Program-made: the position numbers and the translations under genes
Assembly (NCBI GenBank): GCA_037127315.1
Contig: JBBBDQ010000225.1
Span: forward strand, 1,993,501-2,057,500
Direction: 5' to 3'
DNA length: 64,000 nt
Source: Ascarosepion bandense
Lineage: Eukaryota; Mollusca; Cephalopoda; Sepiida; Sepiidae
Shown here: positions 29,221 to 39,400 of the stretch, one piece after another
Layout: each line of letters opens with the position of its first letter
Position numbering within the stretch: position 1 is the stretch's first letter
The notes under the pieces: generated by a model
Database searches by the model: none
What the model saw: the letters and a program-made list of their open reading frames with translations, nothing else
What the model was told of the DNA's origin: nothing

Positions 29221-32200
29221 AGCGAACAAGTTCAGTCCCACGAAGTTCGCCGCTATTAGAAATTACCGCAAAATTAGGGGCTACCAAATTAAAATTTATT
29301 GTAGATACTGGCGCAAGTATCTCAATATTACCAACTTCTGCAGTAAATGGTATTACATTAAAACCGACTCCCATATCACTATCCACTGCAAATGGGGAGA
29401 AAATAAAATGCTACGGACAAGCTAGTTTGGAAATTGGAATACCCAGTTTAAGGAGATCTTTTACTTGGACATTCGTGATCGCTGATATCACCAACCCACT
29501 CCTTGGACTGGATTTCCTCAACAAGTTTGGTCTAATAGTAGACTGCAGTAACAAAACCATTTACGATCCTACAACAACCCAGAGAAAGAGTTTAAAACTA
29601 TCTGCATCAGCGGTGAATCTAGTCGTAAATGAAACAGAGCTCCCGTCATTCATACGGAACATGATTAAAGAAAAATATCCGAACCTAATCACACCACATA
29701 AGAACAGTAACAAAAAACACTGCGGCGTCTACCACAGAATTGACACAGGAAGCCATACGCCAGTATTTGCAAAACTCAGGCGGCTTAATGTAGAAAAACT
29801 GGAAGCCGTGCGTAGCGAATTTAAAACCCTACAAAAGAACGGAGTGATCTCCCTTTCCAAAATCGAGTGGTCTAGCCCACTACATATAGTATCTAAACAA
29901 AGCAGAGGATTTAGATGTTGTGGCGACTATCGTTCTCTCAATAGCATAACGAAGACTGACAGGTACCCTATACCAAAAATAAGCTCTTTTTCAGCAAAAC
30001 TTGCGAACAAACGACGATTCTCCAAAATCGATTTGATCTCAGCCTATCACCAAATTAGAATGCATCCGGACGTTGTAGCAAAAACTGCTCTCACCACCTC
30101 ATTTGGTCTTTATTAATATAATTATATGCCGTTTGGATTAAAAAATGCGGCAGCTACATTTCAACGGTATATGGACAAAATCTTTGAAGACATTGATTGT
30201 GTTTTTATATATATTGATGACATTTTAATTTTCAGTAATGATGAGATTTTCATAAAAAATAAACTGTTTTTAATATTTTAAATGAACACAATTTAAAAAT
30301 TTCAGCCACAAAATCTGTTTTCAATGTGACTTCCCTAGATTTCTTAGGCTTTCATATTAGCGTAGATGGCATTAAACCTACAACTAGTAAAATAGAAGAA
30401 TTAAAATCTTTTCCTTACTCTAAGGACGCAAAAGGGCTACGCAGATTTCTTGGAATGGTAGGATTTCATAGAAAATTAATACCAAAATTTTCAGAGATAG
30501 TCTTACCTCTATCTAAGAGAATGAGTTTATCCCCTAAAGGCTCGTTCACATTACATGAGTCTGAACGACAATCTTTCAATTCTGTAATTAAGGAACTTAA
30601 TGATACATCCTCATTAGCTCACCCTGAACCTAACTGTACAAATTATCAATTAGTCACTGACAGTAGTAATTATGCTGTCGATGCGGCATTGAAACAAATG
30701 GTGGAAGGAAATCCAATACCGATCGGATTTTTCTCTACAAAATTAACACAAACACAAATGAGATAATCTACATCCGATCGCGAACTTTTAACAGCTTATT
30801 TGTCAGTGCTGCACTTCCGTCACCTCATAGAATGTCGCCAAGTGCTACTTTTAACTGACCATAAGCAATTGTATGGTGCATTTTATAGTTTAAAACCCGC
30901 TAAATCAGACAGACAACAACGACAATTATCTATCCTGACAGAATTTATTTCAGATATTGAACATGTAAAAGGTAGTCAGAATATAGTTGCTGATTGTCTA
31001 TCCCGACCAACTCTTGCTGTACAAATAGATGCGTGTGATTTACCTGCACTTGCAGAAGCACAGGTATCTGATACAGAAATTCAATCTTTTCAGGACTTAA
31101 AAATTCACCATACCTGGAGATAACCAATTTATATGGTGTGATTTATCAACGTCTTACCCCAGATCTTTTGTTCCATCTAAATTGCGTCAGTCCATATTCT
31201 ATAGTATCCATTCCATAAATCACTCTGGCATTAAATCATCCATTAAGATGATTAAAGCTAGATATTACTGACCAAACATGGATAAATCAATCAAAGACTT
31301 TTGTGCATCATGCACAGCCTGCCAACAAGCAAAAGTCTACAAACATAGAAAATCATCTATACAGACATTAGAAATACCATCAGCTAGATTTCACACAGTC
31401 CACTATATCTATATAGTAGGACCTCTTCCACCAGCAATAGCCCAAATATCAGTTACATCAGCCCGTATAGATATATCCTCGCACGTATTGACCGCACAAC
31501 CCGTTGGATAGAAGCACAACCCATCAGCGAAATCACTGCAGCTAGTGTAGCTGAGGCTTTTATAAATACGTGGGTCACACGTTGGGGTGTCCCGCTGCAT
31601 GTTATAACCGACAGAGGCCGACATTTCGAAAGTGAGTTGTTTAGTGAAGTAGCAAAAATAATTGGTTTTTATAGACTACGTACGGCAGCTTATCATCCTC
31701 AATGTAATGGTTTGATTGAGAGAATGCACAGGACCATTAAAACTGCTATTATAGCACGAAAAGTGTCCTGGCTCTCAGCTCTTCCAATAGTACTTCTTGG
31801 GATTTGCAGTATGCCTAATAGCTCTGATTTTTCCCCTTTTTATGCTGTTACAGGCACATGATGTTTGCTACCACAGCTACTAATAGATAGCACAAGCGAG
31901 GAGGCTATGACTCAAAAGTTCACAAGAGATTTACATAAAACCATGTCACAAATTGATGTGAGAGACTTCACCAAAAGAGTTAATAAGTCCGCAAAATCTT
32001 ATGTCCCAGAAAAACTTCAAACTTGTGATAAAGTTTGGATTAGAGTGGATCGTGTTCGAAGACCATTGGAGGCACCCTATTCAGGTCCCTTCACAGTCCT
32101 TCAGCGAACACCTAAATTTTCTGGTTAAGATAAATAATGATATGGATACTCAAGTTTCTGTGGACAGGTTGAAACCATATATAGAAGTAAAAAACAAATA
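29205..32200 (+). pseudogene. Pol of element 4
   Basis: Pol opens at 29205 in the -1 frame relative to Gag, overlapping it by about 16 bases, which is compatible with programmed -1 frameshifting. Protease has VDTGASISILP (29301). RT is open to a TAA at 30114 (after FGLY), keeps YIDD (about 30210-30221), then shifts frame near 30270. RNase H (LVTDSSNYAVDAAL, LLTDHKQL, VADCLSRP) has a stop near 30764. Integrase has a zinc finger (CASCTACQQAK), catalytic TDRGRHFES and CNGLIER, a frameshift near 31420 and a stop near 31859; it ends at 32200 (YIEVKNK). Confidence 0.85.
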
Positions 32201-32202
32201 GT

Positions 32203-32699
32203 AGAGAAATAATTAGAAGAATAGATGAATAAAAACAAAAGGCTGAGGAGTGTGGAAGCGTCTTGTAGTTAAAGAATGTTCATTTTGAAGTTGCCACATC
32301 TAAGGTCAGCACTCAGTAAGTACTTTTGATGAATGTCCTTGAAGAAGTCAATAAGTACTTTTGAGACGGGGGAAGGAAAGAGGTCAGCATAGTAGCCGCT
32401 TGACTTAAGTCAAGGGAGAAACTAATCAGTTCGTCTCCGCTTTCTATATCTGCCTTTTGGATCAAAACGCAGCTTGTTTTGAATTTCATCCTTGTATTTG
32501 ATTCCGGGTTTCCCATTGGCTGGTAAATAAAATTCGCGTAAGCTCGCGAAATGGAAATTTGATATTTGATTAATTTTTATTTTTCAACCGGAACATCTGC
32601 GCAAACTCGGTTGCGCACGACGAGTTTTATTCATTTGCCTTTTTGTTGTGAGAGAGCACACATCCGGTTCATCGCTTTTTTTCGGTCGGTATCAGCACA
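32203..32699 (+). other. 3' terminal region of element 4
   Basis: A purine-rich stretch (AAAAGGCTGAGGAG, about 32237) precedes TGTGGAAGCG at 32251, so an LTR could span 32251-32699 and end GCACA at the target repeat. It does not align by eye with the 5' terminal region. A pair of direct repeats, AATAAGTACTTTTGA-like, lies at 32316 and 32351. Confidence 0.45.
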
Positions 32700-32945
32700 G
32701 GTGTAATTTGATGTTGGTGTTGGGTATAGAAAATACTGCATCGTTTACTAAATATTTGCAAACTAAACACCGGGATTTCTCATAGGAGTCCATAGAGTGT
32801 TATTCTTCGTAAGAGGATGTTTGGAGCATGATTGGTTAGCGCTGTTGTCTGTAGAAGTAGATTTGTTGTCTGAGAAATATTCTTTTAGTCTCAATCTACG
32901 AAAGTATTTTTCCATATCGTAGCAAAGGTTTATATGTTTCCACAT
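32700..32945 (-). pseudogene. Penelope-like fragment (PLE-2, right part, rearranged)
   Basis: 32700-32790 continues the GIY-YIG-side zinc region of PLE-2 (reverse complement of 34318-34410). It then jumps to an N-terminal PLE segment on the same strand (YFRRLRLKEYFSDNKS, 32763-32945). The middle of the protein is missing, so a large internal deletion or template switch joined the ends. At 32945 it abuts the plus-strand PLE-3 head to head. Confidence 0.7.
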
Positions 32946-33609
32946 GTTGAAGGAGTATCAGCTTGCCATGAGTTCCTTAGTAATAGCAAATTACCTAACA
33001 ACCAAATTACAGATATATGCCAATTAATAAATTTAATTTTAACACATAATAATTTTAAATTCAACAACAAACACTATTTACAGATTAGTGGTACAGCAAT
33101 GGGCACGAAAATGGCACCTAGTTATGCCAATATCTTTATGCACATTCTAGAAAGGAAGATACTAGACAATTCAGAATATAAACCATCACATTACTTTAGA
33201 TATATTGATGACATTTTCTTATTATGGACTCATGGATTAGAAAAATTAAAAAACTTTTTGACTTTCTGCAGCAACTTCCACAATACAATTAAATTTACCA
33301 TGGAGTACTCATACACATCCGTCCCTTTCTTAGACGTCATGATAAAATTAAACAAACATACACTTTCCACCAGTCTATACAACAAACCCACAAACCAACA
33401 TAAATTCCTACACTTTAACAGTTGTCATCCCCTTAAATTAAAAAAATCTATCGTATACAGCTCATTTCTAAGAATCAAACGCATTTGCTCAGACCATCTA
33501 GATTTTCTATACAACATTAACAATCTAACAAAGCAATTTCTAAAATGTAAATACCCAATAAAAATAATAAAAGAAGCACTAAATAAAACCATCCACATAA
33601 ATCGTAACA

Positions 33610-34068
33610 TGTGGGGGATTTGGTATTTGCTGGGTTGTGTGTTGATTATTTCCCGAGGTCACGAACTTTTGGCATGGAAGAAATGACATGGCCGGCAAAG
33701 TATACGGTGTCATGCGGACTTAATGGCCTGCTTGGTGGCTGCTTGGTCACTGACTCTTTTTTTCTAACTGTGTGTGTTATATACATTAATAGGGGATCAA
33801 CTAAGCTTCCTAACATTAGGGTGTGAAAACATTTACTGACCAATCAGATTTGTTATTTTACATTTTTGTTTTGGGGCCTAAATATTTTTGTGTTAATTTA
33901 CTTTCAAGCCTATTTTTCTAGAATGTTCTTATTCTAAGTTTTTAGCTGATTGGTTGAGAAATATAAAAATGTAATCTAAATTCTACTGCTGTTTTGATCC
34001 AATTTTTCTAGAATGTTCTATTGTGATTTCCTGTTGCTTATTCTAATAAAAAAAATATGTATCCCATA
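33610..34068 (+). repeat. 459-bp solo-LTR-like insertion in PLE-3
   Basis: Flanked by AACA (33606-33609 and 34069-34072). The homologous site in PLE-1 (about 26107) lacks it, which confirms an insertion with a 4-bp duplication. It begins TGTGGGGGAT and ends ATCCCATA. It has a promoter-like block and a terminal AATAAAAA polyadenylation-like signal. No coding sequence; LTR identity is inferred. Confidence 0.7.
33916..33970 (+). promoter_or_regulatory. Heat-shock-element-like site, CCAAT box and TATA box
   Basis: TTCTAGAATGTTC (33916-33928) fits the three-unit heat shock element TTCnnGAAnnTTC exactly. An inverted CCAAT box (ATTGG, 33949-33953) and a TATA-like ATATAAAAAT (33961-33970) follow at promoter-like spacing. 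A second identical TTCTAGAATGTTC lies at 34006-34018. HSF binding is inference. Confidence 0.5.
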
Positions 34069-34923
34069 AACACACTTCTCACATACAAGAAAAGAAAAAA
34101 CAACAACCGAATTCCCATGGTTTTTAACCACAATCAATATTCCCACACACTTATTCAAAATTTAAAAAATGATTACAAGAATCTCCAATCAAACAAAAAA
34201 AATCAAAGACATTTTCGATAAACCACCCATAAATGCAACGAAACAAACACCCAACCTATCACCTATCCTCACTTCTACCAAATATCTAAAAAATATAAAC
34301 CTATCAGGGAATTTCAAATGTGAGAAATCGCGTTGTTTAGTTTGCAAACATTTATTTTAGTAAACGATGCAGTATTTTCTATACCCAACACCAACATCAA
34401 ATTACACCCACCACACCTCACCCGTAACAGCCAAAATATAACATATTTTCTCTTCTGTTCAATATATCCAAATAGTGGATATATTGGTGAATCTGGAAAC
34501 AGTTTCAGATTCCGTTTCGATAATCATAAACTAAGCATACGCCAAAACAACCCTTATTCATCCATAGCAGAACACTTCAATCAACCAGGAAACACATTAG
34601 AAAACTGCAAATGTTTACTGATAGATTCCGATTTTAGTTCTACATACTCACGCAAAGAAAGAAAAGAAAAATACTGGATTTTAAAATTAAATACATACAG
34701 GGTTATGGACTTAGGTGTTTTGAATCTTTATAAATATTTCAATAGTTAAACATTTTTAGATACACTTAAAAATTTTTTCTTTAAAACAACATTTAAAAGT
34801 ATTATTATAGATAGGTTTACGTTTACAAATATTAAAAAACTCTATCGCTTTCTACGTCATGTGATGTAAACATCTCTCGACGAGCGCTCTCGTGGCGAAC
34901 GCTTCTAGTTTAAATTTTAAAAT

Positions 34924-35000
34924 CATTTGTTTCTGATGAAAGGCCTAGGCCGGTCTGAAATATCAAATATATATATATAATAATAGAAATAAATAAATAC
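34924..35000 (+). ncRNA. Hammerhead motif with consensus core in PLE flank (family H4, copy 4)
   Basis: Stem I CATTTGTTT, core CTGATGA (34933-34939, consensus), stem II AGGCC/GGTCT with one G-U pair, GAAA (34957-34960), an ATAT/ATAT-rich stem III region, TA, and stem I partner AATAAAT (one G-U pair). It lies about 180 bp after the PLE-3 stop. It is the only H4 copy here with an intact core. Confidence 0.6.
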
Positions 35001-35090
35001 TGTAAAAAAAAATACATTTTTAATCTTACAACTTTTTAGTAGTTTTTCCTATACATATTAAGTTACAGTATACGTGGATCATCACTATGT

Positions 35091-35121
<31 letters not shown>

Positions 35122-35429
35122 ATTGCATATACTACACACATTCTTGTTAATTAAAGTCGATCACTTTACTGTCCCTGGATATCACAATGCTCAGTTGACA
35201 ATAACATTATGCGGAAACATCGCACAATGAAAAATTATTTTTACATGTTGTACGAGGAGAGGAATTGTCAATAAACCTACAGTCTCTTGCATGAATGTCA
35301 CAGTCAACAGCACAACCGGCACGTTACCAGTGTGTCATCACAGATTGTCTCCTTAATATTAATGTGCTTAAACTACCACCGGAAAACATCACTAATGACG
35401 GCACGCAGATAACTGCCTTGCTAAGACAA

Positions 35430-35540
35430 GCTCTTTAACGTGTCGTTCTTGCACAACAGAATGGACGCAAAACTAAGCCGAATCGTCTACAAAAACACGA
35501 TAAAGGTCGGAGACAAGGTTCTACTCCTTAGATATTAACC
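35430..35540 (+). pseudogene. Possible Gypsy integrase C-terminal scrap
   Basis: One frame reads NRMDAKLSRIVYKNTIKVGD followed by KVLLLRY. It resembles the GDKVLL motif of the integrase C-terminal domain. Nothing else recognisable surrounds it, so the call is weak. Confidence 0.35.
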
Positions 35541-36143
35541 AGCCATATCCCACTCATCACATTTACTTAGCTAAATAATTTTGAAGTCATCAAGACCAAT
35601 GACATGGTTTCACGTAAGAAACGAAAACAGCGAAACCGATTGGGTACATCAAGCTTATGTCTGTTATTTCGTACCGCGACCGAATTCTCTGCAATACACA
35701 AATTTCACCCTTCTCCGCGTAGTACTCGTGGTATGGTACACTTTGATTTAGGCACCTCCAATAATTCACTGAAAAACAGCATAGCATGAAAAAAAGGCAC
35801 TACTAAAACTTAATATAACTTTTAAAAAATTAACGTAATATTTTCAGCAATTATTAATATTTTATTGAATTTTAGTTACTTTAGCAAGCTTTATAGCCAT
35901 GAAGATGTTTTCTGAATTCTAAAATTTAAAATTTAAGGAAACTCAATAATTTATGTAATGTTATTTAGTAGTAGGCCCGTGCCGTCAAAAATGACAGCAA
36001 ACTATATATTGATATGCTGCCTAAAACCATCACAAGTACGTCAACAAAGATTTAAATCATCGCCATACTTTTATTAATAGTTTGCATAAATCAATTCAAT
36101 TTTTTAATCCTTTCTAACACGTTAGAAATTTTGGTAAAAGATC

Positions 36144-36175
<32 letters not shown>

Positions 36176-37732
36176 GTCAGCGGGATACAACATTGTTATC
36201 AGAGTTTACTATAGATAATGCAATATATCCATAGTAATATTTTTTTCGGTGAAAGACACATTCATTTGGAAATTCATGAAAAAATCAAGTATTTTAATAG
36301 CCTTGTTGCGGTTAGGTTATTAAGTTAATAAGTGAAGACGATATTTACTAATTTACTAAAGTTGAAAAGTTTAATACAAACCATCGGTCCAAAATATTTA
36401 TTGAAATACTTTTTGTTTGTGTATGTGGAGTTTTATTTAAGTATGGTATTTTCTGTGTTACATTAAAAGGTCAGGTATTTCACGATTTCTTCCCCTTGCA
36501 GGAAAAGAATTTGGACAGTTATGTCAAATCTGGTCAACCATACTTAGCTCTCATCTGGCTGTAATCACTCACTTCAAAGGTAAGAAAGATCAATGCTCCG
36601 TGATTAAGAAATACTTTTATTCTAAATGTCATACTATAAACAAGTAATACTTGCGTAAATCATGTTAATTTAATAAATAATGTTAATTTAATAAATAATT
36701 TTAATTTTTAAATTTGCTAATTTTCTAAAAATAACGTGTCACAGATATATGCATTATTTTTGCAAGATTTTTAAAATCAAGAATTAACTTTTGTTTACAA
36801 ACTCGTCAAGCTGTCAAAATGGACGCAAAAAAATGATGAATTTTGGAAACACCAAAAAACTGATATTCCAGTCGATATAATTTATGTTTGAAATACAACT
36901 GAGTATTTTGGAAATAGTAAATTTAATCATTCGGCTTACAATTAAAGCAAATGAAAGCTTGAAAAATTTTTTTTTAAAATTCAGTTTAAAACTTAGGTTT
37001 CGAAAATGAGTGAACGTACCTTCTTTAATTATAGGTGAAAACAGGCAAGAAGATGGATAACTATTTGACAGTTTTTATCTGTATATTTAAAAAATATTAA
37101 TGCAGCAATAGCTAGTGAAAGAGATACATATTAATAGATATGGAAAAGAGAAACAAAAGTTCTTACTTTTAAAATGATCTGGCTTGGTTTCCATTAGCAA
37201 TTTTGTCACAGCCATATGAAGTATTGTGGCATTCTATGATTGTCTAGTAAAAATATGTCAACTCTTTGTTATGTGCATCAATACTTTTCCGTTTGTCTAC
37301 GTTGTATCGTAAACATTTATGGGCTCTTGGAACATTTGTCCCGCAAATGCAGTGAGTCCGGGTAAAAAGGGATACTAACCAATGAATTTAAAACAAACGG
37401 CATTGATATGCATATATTAATAAAATTAATTGTATGTGTACACAATTGAAATGAAAGAAAAAGACACTGAAACTGACTATAAGAAAGGGCTTGTTACGTG
37501 TGCGTGCGTGCGTGATACACGTGCGTGAATGTGCGAGAGTTCAGTTAACAGAGGACAGCGAAATTAATATGCTCCAGTGTGTTTGCAGAGCAGTTAATAT
37601 CTCTCTTGTGCTCTCAAGTATGGAATGGTCTATGGACCAAAGTAGCTATTTCGGAGTGTCATTGACGATTAGTATCGGACTGTGCTCTCTGCGACTCTAA
37701 CGACTTAACCTCTCAACTCTGTTATTATTTGT
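35541..37732. other. Unclassified AT-rich DNA
   Basis: No convincing gene or repeat family. A 27-base T run lies at about 36148-36174, a duplicated TAATAAATAATGTTAATT near 36670, and a short GTGCGTGC repeat near 37500. Confidence 0.5.
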
Positions 37733-38558
37733 TGTTTAAAATTCAAATGCTAAACACTGAGTCATTGATTTTGTTAGGAAAAAAACTCGAATTTACAAAC
37801 TTTGCTTAGGACACACGCAAAAGCGAATCCAAAATAAAACTCATTAAATTTCACACCTTGATGCAAAATGTTTTTTGGCCAATAGAAAACTAGGAAATAT
37901 CTAAAAACAAAATTCAAATAATCTTCAATTATCAGAAACAAATTCTTTTTACGGACCCTTTTCGGGAGCCGACGCAAAGTTTGTTCGTCGTCAAATGAAA
38001 AGGCCAGAATCACATCGGGGAGTGAATTCCCAAATGAACTTTTCGAGCCCCACAAACGAAATTAAAGACGGGGCAATCTCGACTGCCGTCAGAGAGAAGA
38101 ATATGATCGTAATTAACACGTCCCTCGACAAAGGTCAAACGATCGTTATTATTTTTATCTCTATCTTTCTCCTTCACCTCTTTATTCTCATGGTTCACCC
38201 GCCTGCCTTTACTTATGCTTGAAAATCGAACGGAACCCTTTAAGACTGAGCGAATACTTCAAAGAAACTCCTACCCTACTATAACGCTTATACATACATA
38301 CACACATGCGTTCCTGCCTACGTACACATAAACTCATTCTTGAAAGGACTACTACGAACATTTTAACGACCTTGTATTAAACAAAATACATTACTTTTAT
38401 TTGTACAAAAAGCTTAATTGATTTATATGTATATAAGTTGTTTCTATTTACAATTTGATTTTATTGTTTATACTCCTCTTATATGTAACTAACAAGCCCA
38501 AATTAAACTAAGGTTTCAACACACATACACTTCACTATAATGGATAACCCACTATAAA
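37733..38558 (+). repeat. 5' LTR of element 5
   Basis: Co-linear with 43472-44278, sharing ACACGCAAAAGCGAATCCAA, GGACCCTTTTCGGGAGCCGA-like and GAACCCTTTAAGACTGAGCG blocks. Divergence is clear, with several indels, so the insertion is old. The outer ends are approximate. The inner end is set by the primer-binding site. Confidence 0.8.
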
Positions 38559-38559
38559 T

Positions 38560-38577
38560 TGGTGAACCCTGATGTCC
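38560..38577 (+). other. Primer-binding site candidate of element 5
   Basis: TGGTGAACCCTGATGTCC begins directly after the LTR. The TGG start fits pairing with a tRNA CCA end. I cannot assign the tRNA. A long A run follows. Confidence 0.5.
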
Positions 38578-38607
38578 AAAAAAAAAAAAAAAAAAAAGGC
38601 TTCAACA

Positions 38608-39400
38608 ATGGCAGAAAAAGTAAATGACACAGAACAAATGATCATCAACCAGGATCCATCCACACAAGCTGTGACCAAAACACCCGTATTTATTGAGTCT
38701 AATGTATTCGCCTGGTTTGCTATACTGGAAGCACAGTTCAACACCACAAACATAAAACAAACAGCACAAACATTTTACCATGCTTTGGCAGATCTTCCTC
38801 CAGAAATAGTAGGAAGAATAACGACAAACATATTACACTCAAAAGATTACGATACCTTGAATGAAGCCGTAATCAATGCATATGAAAAGTCGAAACCATA
38901 GCTGCTCGACAAACTGATGTCATCTTCAGGAATATCAGGACGGCCTTCGACTTACTTAAACGAATTAATGTCGTTAGCCAACCGCATAGGTGCAAATGAA
39001 GACATTGTCCGACATAAATTTATACAAGCGCTACCGCCTTCTATAAAACCAGTGATACCCGCGCAAACAGATCTGGAAATAGATCGGCTAGGAAAAACGT
39101 CCGATGATCTGCTTCTATACTTCAACAAACAAGAAACAACACATATTCAGCAAGTGTCCCGAGACAGCCATCGGCAACACCAACAACAACCACAAAGATA
39201 CCAGAATACAACTAAGGAAATTTCACCTGGTATCTATCCGTTTCGCAGAGATCAGAAGCCCAAAATCTGTCAAGCACAGATTTACTTTGCTGAACATGCA
39301 AAATTTTGCTAACCTTGGTGCAAATGCTCTAATAAGAAAAAGATCCGATTCACCTGTATCAAATATAAATCTGGAAAACTAGTTCCGCGTAATATGCTAG
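38608..39400 (+). pseudogene. Gag of element 5
   Basis: From 38608 (MAEKVNDTEQ) Gag reads to a TAG at 38899-38901 (after YEKSKP), then continues in frame (GISGRPSTYLNELMSLANRI) to a stop at 39310. The C-terminal KICQAQIYFAEHAKFC block matches the Cys/His region of element 4 Gag. The two elements therefore belong to one clade. Confidence 0.8.

Larger units (their letters stand above)
27958..32699 (+). mobile_element. Gypsy element inserted in a Penelope-like element (element 4)
   Basis: A 4,742-bp unit flanked by GGTGTA (27952-27957 and 32700-32705). The flanking PLE sequence is continuous once one copy of the repeat is removed, as the homologous uninterrupted site near 34405 shows. Inside are a primer-binding site, gag, protease, RT, RNase H and integrase on the plus strand. 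Its terminal regions (27958-28380 and about 32251-32699) do not match by eye, which is odd for LTRs. Confidence 0.8.
32946..34749 (+). pseudogene. Penelope-like RT and GIY-YIG endonuclease (PLE-3), split by a solo LTR
   Basis: RT starts within the fingers (ACHEFLSNSKLPNNQITD) and contains GTKMAPSYANIF and the catalytic YIDDIFLLW (about 33205). The frame runs to the insertion at 33610 and resumes at 34069 (LLTYKKRKNNNRIPMVFNHN). A stop near 34357 and a shift near 34195 break it before the GIY-YIG domain (SGYIGESGNSFRFRFDNHK), which ends at 34749. It retains more RT than PLE-1. Confidence 0.85.

Noticed and set aside
37491..37700. Short open frame starting in a GTGCGTGC repeat
   Set aside because: No recognisable domain, signal or splice context; simple-sequence start.
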